A stretch of 64,000 nucleotides of DNA, taken from the NCBI GenBank assembly GCA_020060465.1, contig JAGVAD010000015.1, positions 62,001-126,000 on the forward strand. The letters run 5' to 3'. Below the pieces are notes generated by a model. It saw only the letters and a list, made by a program, of their open reading frames with translations. It was not told where the DNA came from and did not search any database. Source of the stretch: Anaerolineales bacterium (GTDB lineage: Bacteria; Chloroflexota; Anaerolineae; Anaerolineales; UBA4823). The translations under genes and the position numbers were made by a program. Below are positions 17,623 through 26,859 of the stretch, piece after piece (position 1 is the stretch's first letter; every line of letters starts with the position of its first letter).

Positions 17623-18759
17623 TTATATCTCCCCAATGGCATGTGTAGGGGTGTGATGCAAGGGTAAATAGCCCTGCGCAGCCAGTTCAGACGTGGGTAG
17701 CGCAGCTTCATCCGGTTTATCCGAGAGGCCGAAAAGCAGCGCCCCGCGCTCGCGCCACTCCAGAGCCATCTTTCGCACCTCATGGGTGATAACAATTTCC
17801 TGTTCCAGATAACGTTCTACAGGTTCATCTTCAGACAGGCAGCCAAAACGCTGCATAGTGGTCAAATATTCGCGTCGGCGGAAGGATTTGAACGGAGTTG
17901 GATCTCCAGCTTGTACGCAGCGGTAGATTTCAGTGTGAATCCTGGCCAGTTCGGGAGATAACTCGCTACGCCTTTCTTCAACCTGAAGGATGAACTGTTC
18001 AAAAGAAGTCAGCCGTTGGCTGCGAATGTCGGCTGTCAGTTCTTCCAGAGAATAAAGCCCGAACCCCAGGATTAAGCAGACGTAAGCCAGATAATCCTGA
18101 TTATCGCTGGTGAAGGGGTGAAACTCTGGCTGATTGAGCGGCAAATAAGCCGCTCGAAAGGCAGCCAAATCAAAAGCCGAACCTAACAGGTGGGCGACAG
18201 TCTCTTGCACTGCCTGCACCCGCGCCTGGTCAATGACCTTATCATTGCGCCCGCGCGCTCCTAAGGTGGTCTTATCCAGATCAATCACCACGGCGGCGCC
18301 CTGCTCCACCGGAAGCCCTTGCGCTCGACAGAATTGATCGAAATCCGGCAGGGATGCCCAACGATTCGTCTGGTATATCGTTTGCGACGCGCCCACAGCA
18401 GTGATCTGTGCTTCGGTAGGCTGATGGGTCTCCGCTCCAATAAAGGCAATTCCGGGCCACTCGCCAGCCGCGCACAGATTCATAAACGCCGCGCCATCCA
18501 ACAGGCGTGTATCGCCGACAAAGATCAGGCGTTCGATCTTGCCCCCTAATTCCTCTAGATGGTAGGCGTGTTTTAGAAATTGGACCACGATTTGCGCATA
18601 TTCCCTTTCGCTTTTACGGGGGATTTGGTTGTTCGGCAGGCTTAATTGTGAACGGATCTGCTCTAAGCGCGGCAAGCGCGCTTCGCAGGGTTGCAGGTTG
18701 CGGTATAAAACCCAATCGCCTAAGAATTCGGCAACAGTCGCCAGCCCATAGTTTTTCAT
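17623..18759 (-). CDS. HAD-like protein with apparently permuted motif order, coupled to aspartate kinase
   Basis: A 378-residue protein I cannot assign to a named family. HAD-type motifs are visible but not in the usual order. A motif IV-like block, IFVGDTRLLDGAAF (about 79-92), followed by an AGxxPGIAFIG stretch, comes first, preceded by a possible motif III lysine near K49. The motif I-like VVIDLDKTTLG (D160, D162) comes next. A motif II-like LLFGLSDKPDEA lies near the C-terminus. Between the last two is a helical region that could be a cap. Its ATG overlaps the aspartate kinase stop by 4 bases, so the two are co-translated and both fall under the upstream attenuator. A phosphatase or sensor linked to aspartate-family metabolism is a guess. 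Confidence 0.6.
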   Translation of the reverse strand: MKNYGLATVAEFLGDWVLYRNLQPCEARLPRLEQIRSQLSLPNNQIPRKSEREYAQIVVQFLKHAYHLEELGGKIERLIFVGDTRLLDGAAFMNLCAAGEWPGIAFIGAETHQPTEAQITAVGASQTIYQTNRWASLPDFDQFCRAQGLPVEQGAAVVIDLDKTTLGARGRNDKVIDQARVQAVQETVAHLLGSAFDLAAFRAAYLPLNQPEFHPFTSDNQDYLAYVCLILGFGLYSLEELTADIRSQRLTSFEQFILQVEERRSELSPELARIHTEIYRCVQAGDPTPFKSFRRREYLTTMQRFGCLSEDEPVERYLEQEIVITHEVRKMALEWRERGALLFGLSDKPDEAALPTSELAAQGYLPLHHTPTHAIGEI

Positions 18760-20201
18760 TGAGCGCCTCCCGTGTTGGTCGTCACGATCAATTCATGTAA
18801 TGCGCCCAGGGCAAGGTCTGCATCGGAGGCATCCACCACCAGGCTGATGGAGACTTCGGAAGATCCCTGGGCAATAGCGATCACATTGACATTGCGTTGC
18901 CCCAGGGCGCTGAACACGCGCCCGGCGATCCCAGGCGTGCGGATCATCCCTGCCCCCACCACCGTCAAGATGGTGACATCCTCCGTCGCCCAAATACGGT
19001 CAATGTCGTGTTGGGCAAGCTCGATTGCGAACGCTGCCTCCAACGCCTGGATTACTTCTCCATTCGAACTGGCGGGGACGGCGAAGCAGATGGATTGTTC
19101 GGAGGAGGCTTGGGTGATCAGGGGGACGCTGGTGCCGGTTGAAGCCACCGCGCCAAATGCACGCGCCGCCACGCCGGGCACGCCCAACATCCCCCGTCCC
19201 TCAATGGTAATGAGGCGCTGGTTGCGGATCGCCGTGACCGCTTTAATCTCGCCGCGGCTGCGCTCGGCGCTATCGGCCACCAGGCGGGTGCCGGGGTGTT
19301 GCGGGTTGAAGGTGTTGCAGATGCGCAGGCCAACGCCAGCGTCAATCACCGGGCGGATTGTCTTCGGGTGCAGCACTTTTGCGCCGTAATAAGCTAACTC
19401 GGCAATCTCACGATAAGTTAATTCGGGAATCGTGGCGGCGTTCGGTACGGCGCGTGGATCGGCGCTCATCACACCGTCCACGTCCGTCCAGATCCACACC
19501 TCGTCGGCGGGCAAGACAGCGCCCAGGATACCGGCGGAATAATCGCTGCCGCCGCGTCCCAACGTGGTGGTTATCCCTTCGGGGGTGGCGCCTAAAAACC
19601 CCGTCACCACCGGGACGCGTCCCTGCGCCAGGATGGGTTCCAGCACGCGTCGAGTGCGCTCCTGAGTGGCTTTCAGATCGGGATGCGCATTTTGAAAGAC
19701 GCGGTCGGTGACGATCAGTTGCGTTGCCTCCACCGATTGAGCGGGAACGCCGGCCGCCTCCAGCGCTGCCGAGAGCAAACGCACACTCATGCGCTCGCCC
19801 AGCGACGCCACTGCATCCAGGGCGCGCGGCGTCGCCTCGCCCAGAACAGCCATCGCCCGACATAAGTTTGAAAACTCAGCGATCAGGTGTCCGATCTCTT
19901 GTTTCACCTGCACGCTGCGCGCCAGATCCTGTATCAGCCGGTCGGCGATGGCATCGTGCGTGGTGCGCAAGCGGTTCTCGGCTTCATATAGTTGGTGCAC
20001 CTGACCGCGCGCGGACTGATGGGCGCTATCCAACAATAGATTGGTGACCCCGGACAAGGCAGAAGTCACGACAATCAGGCGCGGCCAGTCCTGGCGACTG
20101 TTTTGCACAATTTGCACTGTCTGGCTCATCGCCTCCGCTGTGCCAACGGATGTGCCACCGAATTTCATCACCAATGTAGGAAGCTTATTTTGTTCGGGCA
20201 T
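18756..20201 (-). CDS. lysC: Aspartate kinase
   Basis: Phosphorylates L-aspartate, the first step of lysine, threonine and methionine synthesis. The 481-residue chain has the KFGGTSVGT motif near residues 13-21, the substrate loop [12 protein letters not shown] and two C-terminal ACT domains (about 335-400 and 415-475), the usual sites of allosteric feedback by lysine or threonine. The ATG is preceded by AGAGGATC. A perfect terminator and a Thr-rich leader peptide lie directly upstream, indicating attenuation by threonine supply. No homoserine dehydrogenase is fused. Threonine synthase lies far away at 61213. Confidence 0.96.
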   Translation of the reverse strand: MPEQNKLPTLVMKFGGTSVGTAEAMSQTVQIVQNSRQDWPRLIVVTSALSGVTNLLLDSAHQSARGQVHQLYEAENRLRTTHDAIADRLIQDLARSVQVKQEIGHLIAEFSNLCRAMAVLGEATPRALDAVASLGERMSVRLLSAALEAAGVPAQSVEATQLIVTDRVFQNAHPDLKATQERTRRVLEPILAQGRVPVVTGFLGATPEGITTTLGRGGSDYSAGILGAVLPADEVWIWTDVDGVMSADPRAVPNAATIPELTYREIAELAYYGAKVLHPKTIRPVIDAGVGLRICNTFNPQHPGTRLVADSAERSRGEIKAVTAIRNQRLITIEGRGMLGVPGVAARAFGAVASTGTSVPLITQASSEQSICFAVPASSNGEVIQALEAAFAIELAQHDIDRIWATEDVTILTVVGAGMIRTPGIAGRVFSALGQRNVNVIAIAQGSSEVSISLVVDASDADLALGALHELIVTTNTGGAQ

Positions 20202-20228
20202 AGTGATCCTCTTGAGCGATTGAATGTA

Positions 20229-20257
20229 ATAAAAAACGCCCCAGGCGGTCTGGGGCG
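20229..20257 (-). terminator. Rho-independent terminator in the aspartate kinase leader (attenuator)
   Basis: On the minus strand CGCCCCAG and CTGGGGCG form a perfect 8-bp stem with a 5-base loop (20237-20257), followed by TTTTTTATT. It lies only about 30 bases before the aspartate kinase ATG and after the leader-peptide stop, the classic position of an attenuator. Its 5' arm can also pair with GGGGCGT inside leader codons 22-24. Confidence 0.85.
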
Positions 20258-20290
20258 TAGATGAGTCGGGTTATCATGAATAGAAGCCAT

Positions 20291-20374
20291 TCACCCGCGC
20301 CAACGCCCCGCCCTTCGGCGGTTGGTAGTAGTGCGAATATAGGCGCAGGCAATGCCAGATGAATACTCGTTCAT
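20291..20374 (-). CDS. Leader peptide with three consecutive Thr codons (attenuation of aspartate kinase)
   Basis: A 27-codon ORF, ATG at 20374 and TGA at 20291-20293. It carries ATT CGC ACT ACT ACC at codons 13-17, that is I-R-T-T-T. Downstream codons 17-25 contain a possible hairpin (CCAACCGCC with GGCGG..GTTGG), and codons 22-24 contain GGGGCGT, complementary to the 5' arm of the terminator that follows. Stalling at the Thr codons would cover the first hairpin arm, free GGGGCGT to pair with ACGCCCC and open the terminator. The RBS is weak. The peptide itself is not expected to have a function. Confidence 0.7.
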   Translation of the reverse strand: MNEYSSGIACAYIRTTTNRRRAGRWRG

Positions 20375-20419
20375 GATTTGCGCAACTATATCAGCCCTGT
20401 TTTCAACCGTCAAGGGGTT

Positions 20420-20495
20420 TGGAGCGCGCTTGAAAACAAGCGTGTATGATTAAAAACCTGCGGGATGTTCTTCACCAAATTATCTGAAGGTCAAT
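20420..20495 (+). repeat. Dispersed element A, copy 2 (right half only)
   Basis: GAAAACAAGCGTGTATGAT, then AAACCTGCGGGATG and the right end TATCTGAAGGTCAAT at 20481-20495, match the right half of the complete copy at 62273-62395. The left half is missing. It lies in the 384-base gap between the leader peptide and the L,D-transpeptidase, which also holds an inverted copy of family B and a TATAAT at 20660-20665. Confidence 0.6.
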
Positions 20496-20497
20496 AG

Positions 20498-20558
20498 TTG
20501 GGAACCTGCGTCTTTGGTTGCGAAGCCCGCGTTCAGCAGGTTGGAGTTGGCTGCGCCA
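20498..20558 (-). repeat. Dispersed repeat family B, inverted copy
   Basis: Read on the minus strand it contains GCGGGCTTCGCAACC followed by GACGCAGGTTCCCAAC, matching the blocks at 13560-13627 and 57170-57232. It abuts element A copy 2, just as the 57-kb B copy lies beside an A copy. Limits approximate. Confidence 0.45.
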
Positions 20559-20758
20559 ACTTTGCGCATTTTCACGCGGCAAGCTACCCACAAAAATCCT
20601 TTCTGACTGAGAAAACCGTGGGTTTCGGTTGCAGCACGAAAGTGGCTTTAAAAATACGCTATAATAACCCCTCTTGAAGGCGATTTTCCCTTCTATGGCG
20701 TGTCTTATTTGCGCGCTCCGCGATGAAGATCTGCGCGCAGGTATGTGGAGTATGGTGA

Positions 20759-21976
20759 ATGAAACCAGTTTTAGCGTTACGTATCGCTTTGGTCTTTGCA
20801 ACCTGGATGTTTCAGCCGGCGATCTCTGCGCAGGCGACGCAGCTCGGTTCTTTTGCGGGCGCAAGCCTTCAGCAAGCTTCCACCTACGCTCCGGCGGCGC
20901 TGTGTCTGCCGGGGGTTTATCTCTATGAGCCGGGCGACTGCCTGCCCGACGGACCCTCGGCGTATTTGAGCCGCATGGCCGAAAAAGGCATTCTCCTTCC
21001 CATACCGCCGTTGGCTTATACCCCGATTGACCCAGCCTTAGGGGAAGTCAACGTCCGCTACGGCGAAGTGCGCAATCTTCCGGCTCCAGTGTACAGTTCG
21101 ATTGAGGATGCGAGGAGGGGTAGCAAGAAAGCCGCTGCTCAGAGGTTGAACGGCAGCTTCGTTTTCATTTCGTACGCCAATGAGCAGGTGGTGGACGGCA
21201 AACGTTTCTACGAAATTTCGCCCGGCGAATGGATGACCGCTAACGACGTTTCCCGCATCGGGGTTCTGCCGCGGCCGCAAGGCATTACCTTCAGCAGCAC
21301 ACCGACCAGCGCCTTTGGCTGGGTGTTGACGTATTTCGCCCAGGGGCCTCAGATTGAAACCAAACGCACACCCGGCGGCGCAAATCAGGACTTTACCGGA
21401 CGTCTGCTGAATTTATATGACATCGTCCCAGTATTTGGCGAACAGCAAGTGGACGAGGAAAATTGGTATCTGATCGGCCCTGATGAATGGGTGCCGGCTA
21501 AGTATATTGCCCGCGTTACCCCCAATCCCACGCCGCCTCAAGGAGTGACATCCAATCGTTGGATCGAAATCAATCTGCATGAGCAGACTTTAGCCGTGTA
21601 TGATCAGCGTCGGCTTGTCTTCGCCACGATTATTGCCAGCGGCGTGGAACCTTTCTGGACTCGACCAGGTCTCTTTCAAATCTACGAAAAACACGAAACC
21701 ACGCCGATGACCGGCTCATTTGAAGCCGACCGCTCCGATGCTTATTACCTGGAAGACGTACCCTGGACAATGTATTTCGATAAAGCCCGCGCGCTGCACG
21801 GCGCATACTGGCGCGCCAAGATGGGTTTCCCACAGTCGCACGGCTGCGTGAATCTGACGGTCGGCGACGCCCACTGGCTATACAACTGGGGGCAGATCGG
21901 CGATTGGGTTTATGTGTGGGATCCTTCCGGCGAGACGCCCACCGACGAGAGCCTGTACAGCTCTGGCGGGTACTGA
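20759..21976 (+). CDS. L,D-transpeptidase (YkuD domain) with N-terminal SH3-like region
   Basis: A 405-residue exported enzyme with an N-terminal signal peptide (ALRIALVFATWMFQPAISAQA). Residues about 85-250 resemble two SH3-like wall-binding units. The YkuD catalytic domain covers about 265-390: the invariant histidine is in LHGAYWRAKMG and the nucleophilic cysteine is in SHGCVNLT. It would form 3-3 peptidoglycan cross-links or attach proteins to the wall. A TATAAT at 20660-20665 and a GGAG eight bases before the ATG support this start. The S41 protease gene follows after 9 bases, so both are probably co-transcribed. Confidence 0.9.
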   Translation: MKPVLALRIALVFATWMFQPAISAQATQLGSFAGASLQQASTYAPAALCLPGVYLYEPGDCLPDGPSAYLSRMAEKGILLPIPPLAYTPIDPALGEVNVRYGEVRNLPAPVYSSIEDARRGSKKAAAQRLNGSFVFISYANEQVVDGKRFYEISPGEWMTANDVSRIGVLPRPQGITFSSTPTSAFGWVLTYFAQGPQIETKRTPGGANQDFTGRLLNLYDIVPVFGEQQVDEENWYLIGPDEWVPAKYIARVTPNPTPPQGVTSNRWIEINLHEQTLAVYDQRRLVFATIIASGVEPFWTRPGLFQIYEKHETTPMTGSFEADRSDAYYLEDVPWTMYFDKARALHGAYWRAKMGFPQSHGCVNLTVGDAHWLYNWGQIGDWVYVWDPSGETPTDESLYSSGGY

Positions 21977-21985
21977 TCTGGCAAG

Positions 21986-23428
21986 ATGGCAAAACTGATC
22001 CGTTATTCTGGCTTGCTGGCGCTGGCTCTTGCTATCCTGTCGTGTAAGCTGGCTGCCAATCTCCGGCAGTCGCCAACCCCGCCAACCTTCAACGCGCAAC
22101 CGAGCCAATACCCCACGCTCCACCTGGCAACGATTGCCCCTACCGCGACCTCGCTTCCTTCGGCGACGCTCCCCCCTACACTCCCTGCTGCTCCCACTTT
22201 TACATTCACGCCAATTCCTTCACCCACCGAGCTGGCGCCAACTACGGCGCTTGATCCCAACACCGTTGCACGCCAACTGAAGGTGTTTGAAGAGCTATGG
22301 CAGATCGTGCGCGACCGATACCTGTATCCAGATTTCAACGGTCTGAACTGGGAGACGGTTGGCGCAGAGTATCGTTCGCGCATCGCCGACGGCATGACGG
22401 ATGAGGACTTCTATCAGACATTGCGCGAGATGATCCGCCGCCTGGGGGACGAGCATTCGGTCTTTTTCTCCCCCCAAGAGGCGGCAGAACGCGACCGCGA
22501 GTTCCAGGGTCAATACAATTACGTGGGCATCGGCGTGATGACTGCACTAATCCCGGAGAGGCAGCGCCTGGTGATTCTCCTGACCTTTCCTGGTAGCCCC
22601 GCAGAGGAAGCCGGGCTGCGCGCCCATGACAGCATTCTGAGCGTGGATGGCTTACCGGCGGTGGATGAAAGCGGGCCGCGCCAGAGCCTGCTACGCGGCC
22701 CAGAAGGCTCCATCGTGGAGTTGAGCGTACAGACGCCCGGCGAACCTCCGCGCCAGGTGCGCATCACGCGCCGCCCGGTGAACGCGCAACTTCCTTTACC
22801 GCATACTGCGCTCACTTCGCCAGGTGGCAGGCGCATTGGCTATTTGTTTATCCCCACCTTCAACGATACATTTATTGATGAGATGGTTGGGCAGGCGCTG
22901 GACGAATTGAGCGCCGGTGGCGCTTTGGAAGGATTGGTGATAGATAACCGCTACAATGGCGGCGGCGCCAGCGATGTGCTGCTCAACACGCTGGGTTATT
23001 TCACTACCGGGCCGGTGGGAACGTTCATTGAAAACCGCCAACAGATTCAGCTGCGCGCCGGCCGCCAGCAGGAAACCCGTTTCCAGAATCTCCCGCTGGT
23101 CGTTTTGATCGGGCCGGGCACCGCCAGCTTTGGTGAAGTGTTCGCTGGCGCATTGAAGGATTTGGGCCGCGCTTATCTGATCGGCGAGCAAACCGAAGGC
23201 AACGTGGAGGTTCTCTCTATCTTTGACCTTTCTGATGGTTCGCGCGCCTGGATCGCCACCTCCACCTTCCGCCCTCTGAACCACCCCAATCAGAACTGGG
23301 AAGAGACCGGCATCATTCCCGATCGGACTGTGCGCAGCGCCTGGGATGAATTCACCCTGGAAACGGATCCAGCCATCCTGTCTGCCTTGCAATATTTTGA
23401 TGGAACATTGTCCAACGCCAATCCATAA
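21986..23428 (+). CDS. S41-family carboxyl-terminal processing protease, lipoprotein, with Lys-to-Asn at the dyad position
   Basis: A 480-residue lipoprotein with lipobox ILSC near residue 20 and a Thr/Pro-rich linker to about residue 90. A PDZ domain (about 185-260) is followed by the S41 domain. The nucleophile is S381 in GTASFGEVFAG. The catalytic lysine expected 25 residues later in the family's GE.TFGKG motif is N406 here (GEQTEGNVE). The spacing is exactly conserved, so this is substitution rather than misalignment. The enzyme may be inactive, use another base, or bind only. It follows the L,D-transpeptidase by 9 bases, suggesting an envelope role. Confidence 0.85.
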   Translation: MAKLIRYSGLLALALAILSCKLAANLRQSPTPPTFNAQPSQYPTLHLATIAPTATSLPSATLPPTLPAAPTFTFTPIPSPTELAPTTALDPNTVARQLKVFEELWQIVRDRYLYPDFNGLNWETVGAEYRSRIADGMTDEDFYQTLREMIRRLGDEHSVFFSPQEAAERDREFQGQYNYVGIGVMTALIPERQRLVILLTFPGSPAEEAGLRAHDSILSVDGLPAVDESGPRQSLLRGPEGSIVELSVQTPGEPPRQVRITRRPVNAQLPLPHTALTSPGGRRIGYLFIPTFNDTFIDEMVGQALDELSAGGALEGLVIDNRYNGGGASDVLLNTLGYFTTGPVGTFIENRQQIQLRAGRQQETRFQNLPLVVLIGPGTASFGEVFAGALKDLGRAYLIGEQTEGNVEVLSIFDLSDGSRAWIATSTFRPLNHPNQNWEETGIIPDRTVRSAWDEFTLETDPAILSALQYFDGTLSNANP

Positions 23429-23577
23429 TAAATTTCTCTGTGGCTCTGTAATTTGTCTCTATCCATCACTCACCAATACCGAAGAGAGGGGCGATCCAAC
23501 ATTGAGTTTGTGGTAAACTCCAGGCATCCAAATTTAAAAACCAAATAAATTGACCATTTATTCCCAGGAGAAATCTC

Positions 23578-25581
23578 ATGCTCACAACGGCTGAAAAAAT
23601 AATATTCGCCCTGGCAATTCTTGCGTCCATTTACGCTGTCTATCGGGTAGCTGAGCGCATCCTCCGCATCCTGGCGCGTGGACACGGCAAGCCCGATTTT
23701 GATCTGGCTCGCAAGCGTTTCATCTCCGTGTTGATCAAAGTGGGAACGCTGCAGCCCACATTCAAGATCCGCTTCTGGCCTAGTTTGTTGCACGGCTTCA
23801 TTGCCTGGGCATTCGTTTATTATCTATTGGTGAACCTGGGCGACTTCCTGGAAGGTTACATCCCCGGCTTTGTGTTCCTCGGTCAAGGGGCGATAGGGAA
23901 CATCTACCGCTTCATCGCAGACATTCTCTCGGTAGCAGCTTTGTTCGGCATGGCTGCCATGTTGATGCGCCGTTTCGTCTTCAAATCGCCAGCGCTCACC
24001 ACCCGTCAGGAAGTGTTGCTGCACCCCAGAGCGCGGGCTGGCATTCAGCGCGATTCGGCTATTGTGGGCAGCTTTATCCTGGTGCATGTCGGCTCGCGCT
24101 TTTTGGGGCAAAGCTTCGAGATCGCCGGTCGCGGTGCAGATGCCTGGCAACCTTTTGCCTCCCTCGTCGCCGGACTGTGGCGCAGTTGGAGTGAAACAGC
24201 TCTCATCGCAGGCGAGCATGTCACATTTTGGCTGGCGCTGGGCACCATCCTGGGCTTTATGCCATATTTTCTGATTTCGAAGCATATCCATCTGTTCTTT
24301 GCCCCGCTGAATTTCCTGCTAAAACCGGAGCGCCGCTCGATCGGGGAATTGAGCAAGCTGGATTTCGACGATGAAAGCATCGAACAGTTTGGCGCGACGC
24401 GCCTGGAAGACCTGGGCTGGGAACAGTTGATGGATGCCTACGCCTGCATCATGTGCTATCGTTGTCAGGAGGTGTGCCCGGCGTATAACACCGGCAAAGT
24501 GCTCTCGCCCGCAGCTCTGGAGATCAACAAACGCTACTTCTTCAACTCTGAAGGGGCGCGGTTAGCCAGAGGCGAGCCAAGTTCGCAAACGCTGATCGAA
24601 TTTGCTATTTCTGAAGAAGCTGTGTGGGCTTGCACCGCCTGCGGCGCGTGTGTGGATATTTGCCCGGTGAACAATGAACCCATGCGCGATATCCTGGATA
24701 TTCGCCGCGCCCTGGTGTTGATGGAGAACCAATTCCCCAAGCAACTGCAAGCAGCATTTCGCGGCATGGAGCGGCAGGCGAACCCCTGGGGTGTGCCGCC
24801 GGCCGAACGCATGAAATGGGCTGAAGGGCTGGCTGTGCCAACCATTGACGAAGTTCCAGAGCCGGAAATTCTTTGGTGGGTGGGATGCGCGCCAGCGACG
24901 GACGCGCGGGCGCAAAAAACCGCCCGCGCCTTTGCCGAAATATTGAATAAGGCCGGGGTCAAATATGCGGTGTTGGGCGAAGGCGAGCAATGCACTGGCG
25001 ATTCGGCGCGCCGGGCTGGGAAGGAAGACCTCTTCTTTGCGCTGGCTAGCGCCAATGTGGAGATGCTCAACGAAATAAATCCTCCCCGCATTGTCACCAC
25101 CTGTCCTCACTGTCTGCATACGCTTAAAAACGAATATCCGGCGTTCGGCGGAAACTATACGGTGATCCATCATACCCAACTGATCAATGAGTTGATCGGG
25201 GCAGGAAAGCTCAAACTGAAACGGGATGGGGCATTGAAAGCAACTTTTCATGACCCGTGTTATTTGGGCCGTCACAATCAAGTGATTGATGCGCCGCGTC
25301 TGGTTCTAGAAAACGTCGGAACGAATCTGATAGAAATGCCGCGCCATGGTATGCAATCCTTCTGCTGCGGAGCAGGAGGCGCCCAAATGTGGAAAGAGGA
25401 AGAACATGGTGTGGAGCGGGTCAGCGCCAACCGCTTTGCCGAAGCGCAGGCCACCGGGGCGCAAACCATCGCAGTCGGCTGTCCCTTCTGCATGGTGATG
25501 CTCAACGATGCCCGCAAGGATGCAAACAGCGAGATCGAAGTGCTGGACGTGGCGGAAATCGTGGCGCAGGTCATCGAATAA
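23578..25581 (+). CDS. Membrane-bound Fe-S oxidoreductase (HdrD/GlpC-like with CCG domains)
   Basis: A 667-residue respiratory-type electron carrier. Four to five N-terminal membrane helices (to about residue 235) resemble the nitrate reductase gamma/cytochrome b region. A 4Fe-4S ferredoxin domain follows with CIMCYRCQEVCP and CTACGACVDICP. The C-terminal half has two CCG domains: CPHCLHTLKNEYP and, at the end, FCCGAGGAQMW. Such proteins pass electrons between soluble dehydrogenases (acyl-CoA, glycolate or lactate type) and quinone. No dehydrogenase partner is adjacent, so the donor is unknown. The start has an AGGAGAAATCTC site before ATG 23578. Confidence 0.9.
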   Translation: MLTTAEKIIFALAILASIYAVYRVAERILRILARGHGKPDFDLARKRFISVLIKVGTLQPTFKIRFWPSLLHGFIAWAFVYYLLVNLGDFLEGYIPGFVFLGQGAIGNIYRFIADILSVAALFGMAAMLMRRFVFKSPALTTRQEVLLHPRARAGIQRDSAIVGSFILVHVGSRFLGQSFEIAGRGADAWQPFASLVAGLWRSWSETALIAGEHVTFWLALGTILGFMPYFLISKHIHLFFAPLNFLLKPERRSIGELSKLDFDDESIEQFGATRLEDLGWEQLMDAYACIMCYRCQEVCPAYNTGKVLSPAALEINKRYFFNSEGARLARGEPSSQTLIEFAISEEAVWACTACGACVDICPVNNEPMRDILDIRRALVLMENQFPKQLQAAFRGMERQANPWGVPPAERMKWAEGLAVPTIDEVPEPEILWWVGCAPATDARAQKTARAFAEILNKAGVKYAVLGEGEQCTGDSARRAGKEDLFFALASANVEMLNEINPPRIVTTCPHCLHTLKNEYPAFGGNYTVIHHTQLINELIGAGKLKLKRDGALKATFHDPCYLGRHNQVIDAPRLVLENVGTNLIEMPRHGMQSFCCGAGGAQMWKEEEHGVERVSANRFAEAQATGAQTIAVGCPFCMVMLNDARKDANSEIEVLDVAEIVAQVIE

Positions 25582-25615
25582 TGACTCGATAGAAACTTCA
25601 GACAGGTCGGGAGAG

Positions 25616-26794
25616 ATGAAAAAATCATACGAGTTTATTGTGTTAGGGCTGGGCGGCATTGGCAGCGCCGCCTTGTATTGGTTAGCGCGCCGCGCCAGCG
25701 AGGAGGTGCTCGGATTGGAGCAATTCCGCCTGGGGCATGATCTTGGCGCATCGCAGGATCACTCACGCATCATCCGTCTCGCCTACGACGAACCGAACTA
25801 TATCGCATTGACGCCTCATACCTTCATTCACTGGCAGGAAGTTGAAGCAGAGAGCGGCGTGCAGCTTGTTCATCGCACCGGTTCTTTGATATTTGGTCCG
25901 GATATTGTCAGCCCTGAAAACCATGTGCGGGCGTATATTCTGGCAATGCATCAAGAGGGCATTCCCTTCGCCCTCCTGGACTCACGTGAAGCCATGGCGC
26001 GCTTCCCCCAGTTCCGCTTTGTGGAGGATGACTTAATTCTGTATTCAGCCCACGATGGTTTTGTGGACGCCCGTAAAGCCAACGCGGTGCATATTGCATT
26101 GGCGCGTGCACGCGGCGCGACGGCGCTGGAAAATACGCCCGTCCGGCGCGTGCGACCGCTGCCTGACGGGGTGGAATTAGATACCTCGGAGGGAACATTT
26201 CGCGCCAAACGACTGGTGATCGCCGCCGGCGCCTGGAGCAATCAGGTGTTACAGGGATTGGGGCTTCAGCTACCTTTAACTGTCACTGAGGAGCAGGTGA
26301 CCTATTTTTCTACACCCCATCTTCGTCAATTCGCCCCCGATCGCTTTCCGGTGTGGATTTATCATGGAGAGGACTGCTTTTACGGTTTCCCGGTCTATGG
26401 CGAGGTTGCCACAAAGGCTGGCCAGGACGTGGGCGGAGACGAGGTGACCGTCGAGACGCGCAAGATGAAACCCAACCCGCGCCCATTGGAACGCCTGATC
26501 AGCTTTCTGGAATGGCGCATTCCAGATTTTCTCGGCCCGGTGTTATATACCAAGCCCTGTCTGTACACCTTGCCGCCCGATCGCAACTTCATTCTGGACA
26601 CACTGCCCGATTATCCGCATATCTCGATTGTGGTGGGCGCCGGACACGCCTTCAAATTCGCCAGCCTGCTTGGGCGCATCCTGTCCGATCTGGCGGTTGA
26701 CGGCCACACGGTGTTTCCTATCGAGCTGTTTCGCCTGAATCGACCGGCCATCACCGACCCGAATTTCCAGCCAGTCTTTCGGACGCCAGGGTAA
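25616..26794 (+). CDS. FAD-dependent amine oxidase (sarcosine / N-methyl-tryptophan oxidase-like)
   Basis: A 392-residue flavoprotein of the DAO/MSOX family. The FAD-binding Rossmann motif is VLGLGGIGSAALYWLARR at the N-terminus, and GASQDHSRIIRLAY matches the monomeric sarcosine oxidase signature. The C-terminal FAD segment is GAGHAFKFASLLGRILSDL. The cysteine that attaches flavin covalently in MSOX corresponds to the region around TKPCLYTLPPD, where Cys is present. The substrate is likely an N-methylated amino acid. ATG 25616 is chosen for its GGGAGAG site and family N-terminus; the longer frame runs into the preceding gene. Confidence 0.88.
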   Translation: MKKSYEFIVLGLGGIGSAALYWLARRASEEVLGLEQFRLGHDLGASQDHSRIIRLAYDEPNYIALTPHTFIHWQEVEAESGVQLVHRTGSLIFGPDIVSPENHVRAYILAMHQEGIPFALLDSREAMARFPQFRFVEDDLILYSAHDGFVDARKANAVHIALARARGATALENTPVRRVRPLPDGVELDTSEGTFRAKRLVIAAGAWSNQVLQGLGLQLPLTVTEEQVTYFSTPHLRQFAPDRFPVWIYHGEDCFYGFPVYGEVATKAGQDVGGDEVTVETRKMKPNPRPLERLISFLEWRIPDFLGPVLYTKPCLYTLPPDRNFILDTLPDYPHISIVVGAGHAFKFASLLGRILSDLAVDGHTVFPIELFRLNRPAITDPNFQPVFRTPG

Positions 26795-26859
26795 TTCCGC
26801 TATCCGCGCCGGATTTCGTGCTAAAATAGAGTTATATAGTCCGATTTCGGGAGCGCGAA

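Noticed and set aside
18772-19389. 205-codon plus-strand frame inside aspartate kinase
   Set aside because: Antisense shadow; low-complexity composition and no RBS.
20229-20400. Lysine riboswitch or T-box before aspartate kinase
   Set aside because: The region is too short and lacks those conserved cores; a leader peptide with Thr codons and terminator explains it better.
20695-20928. Small CxxC-containing ORF overlapping the L,D-transpeptidase start
   Set aside because: Most of it lies out of frame inside the signal peptide and catalytic gene; no conserved domain is visible.
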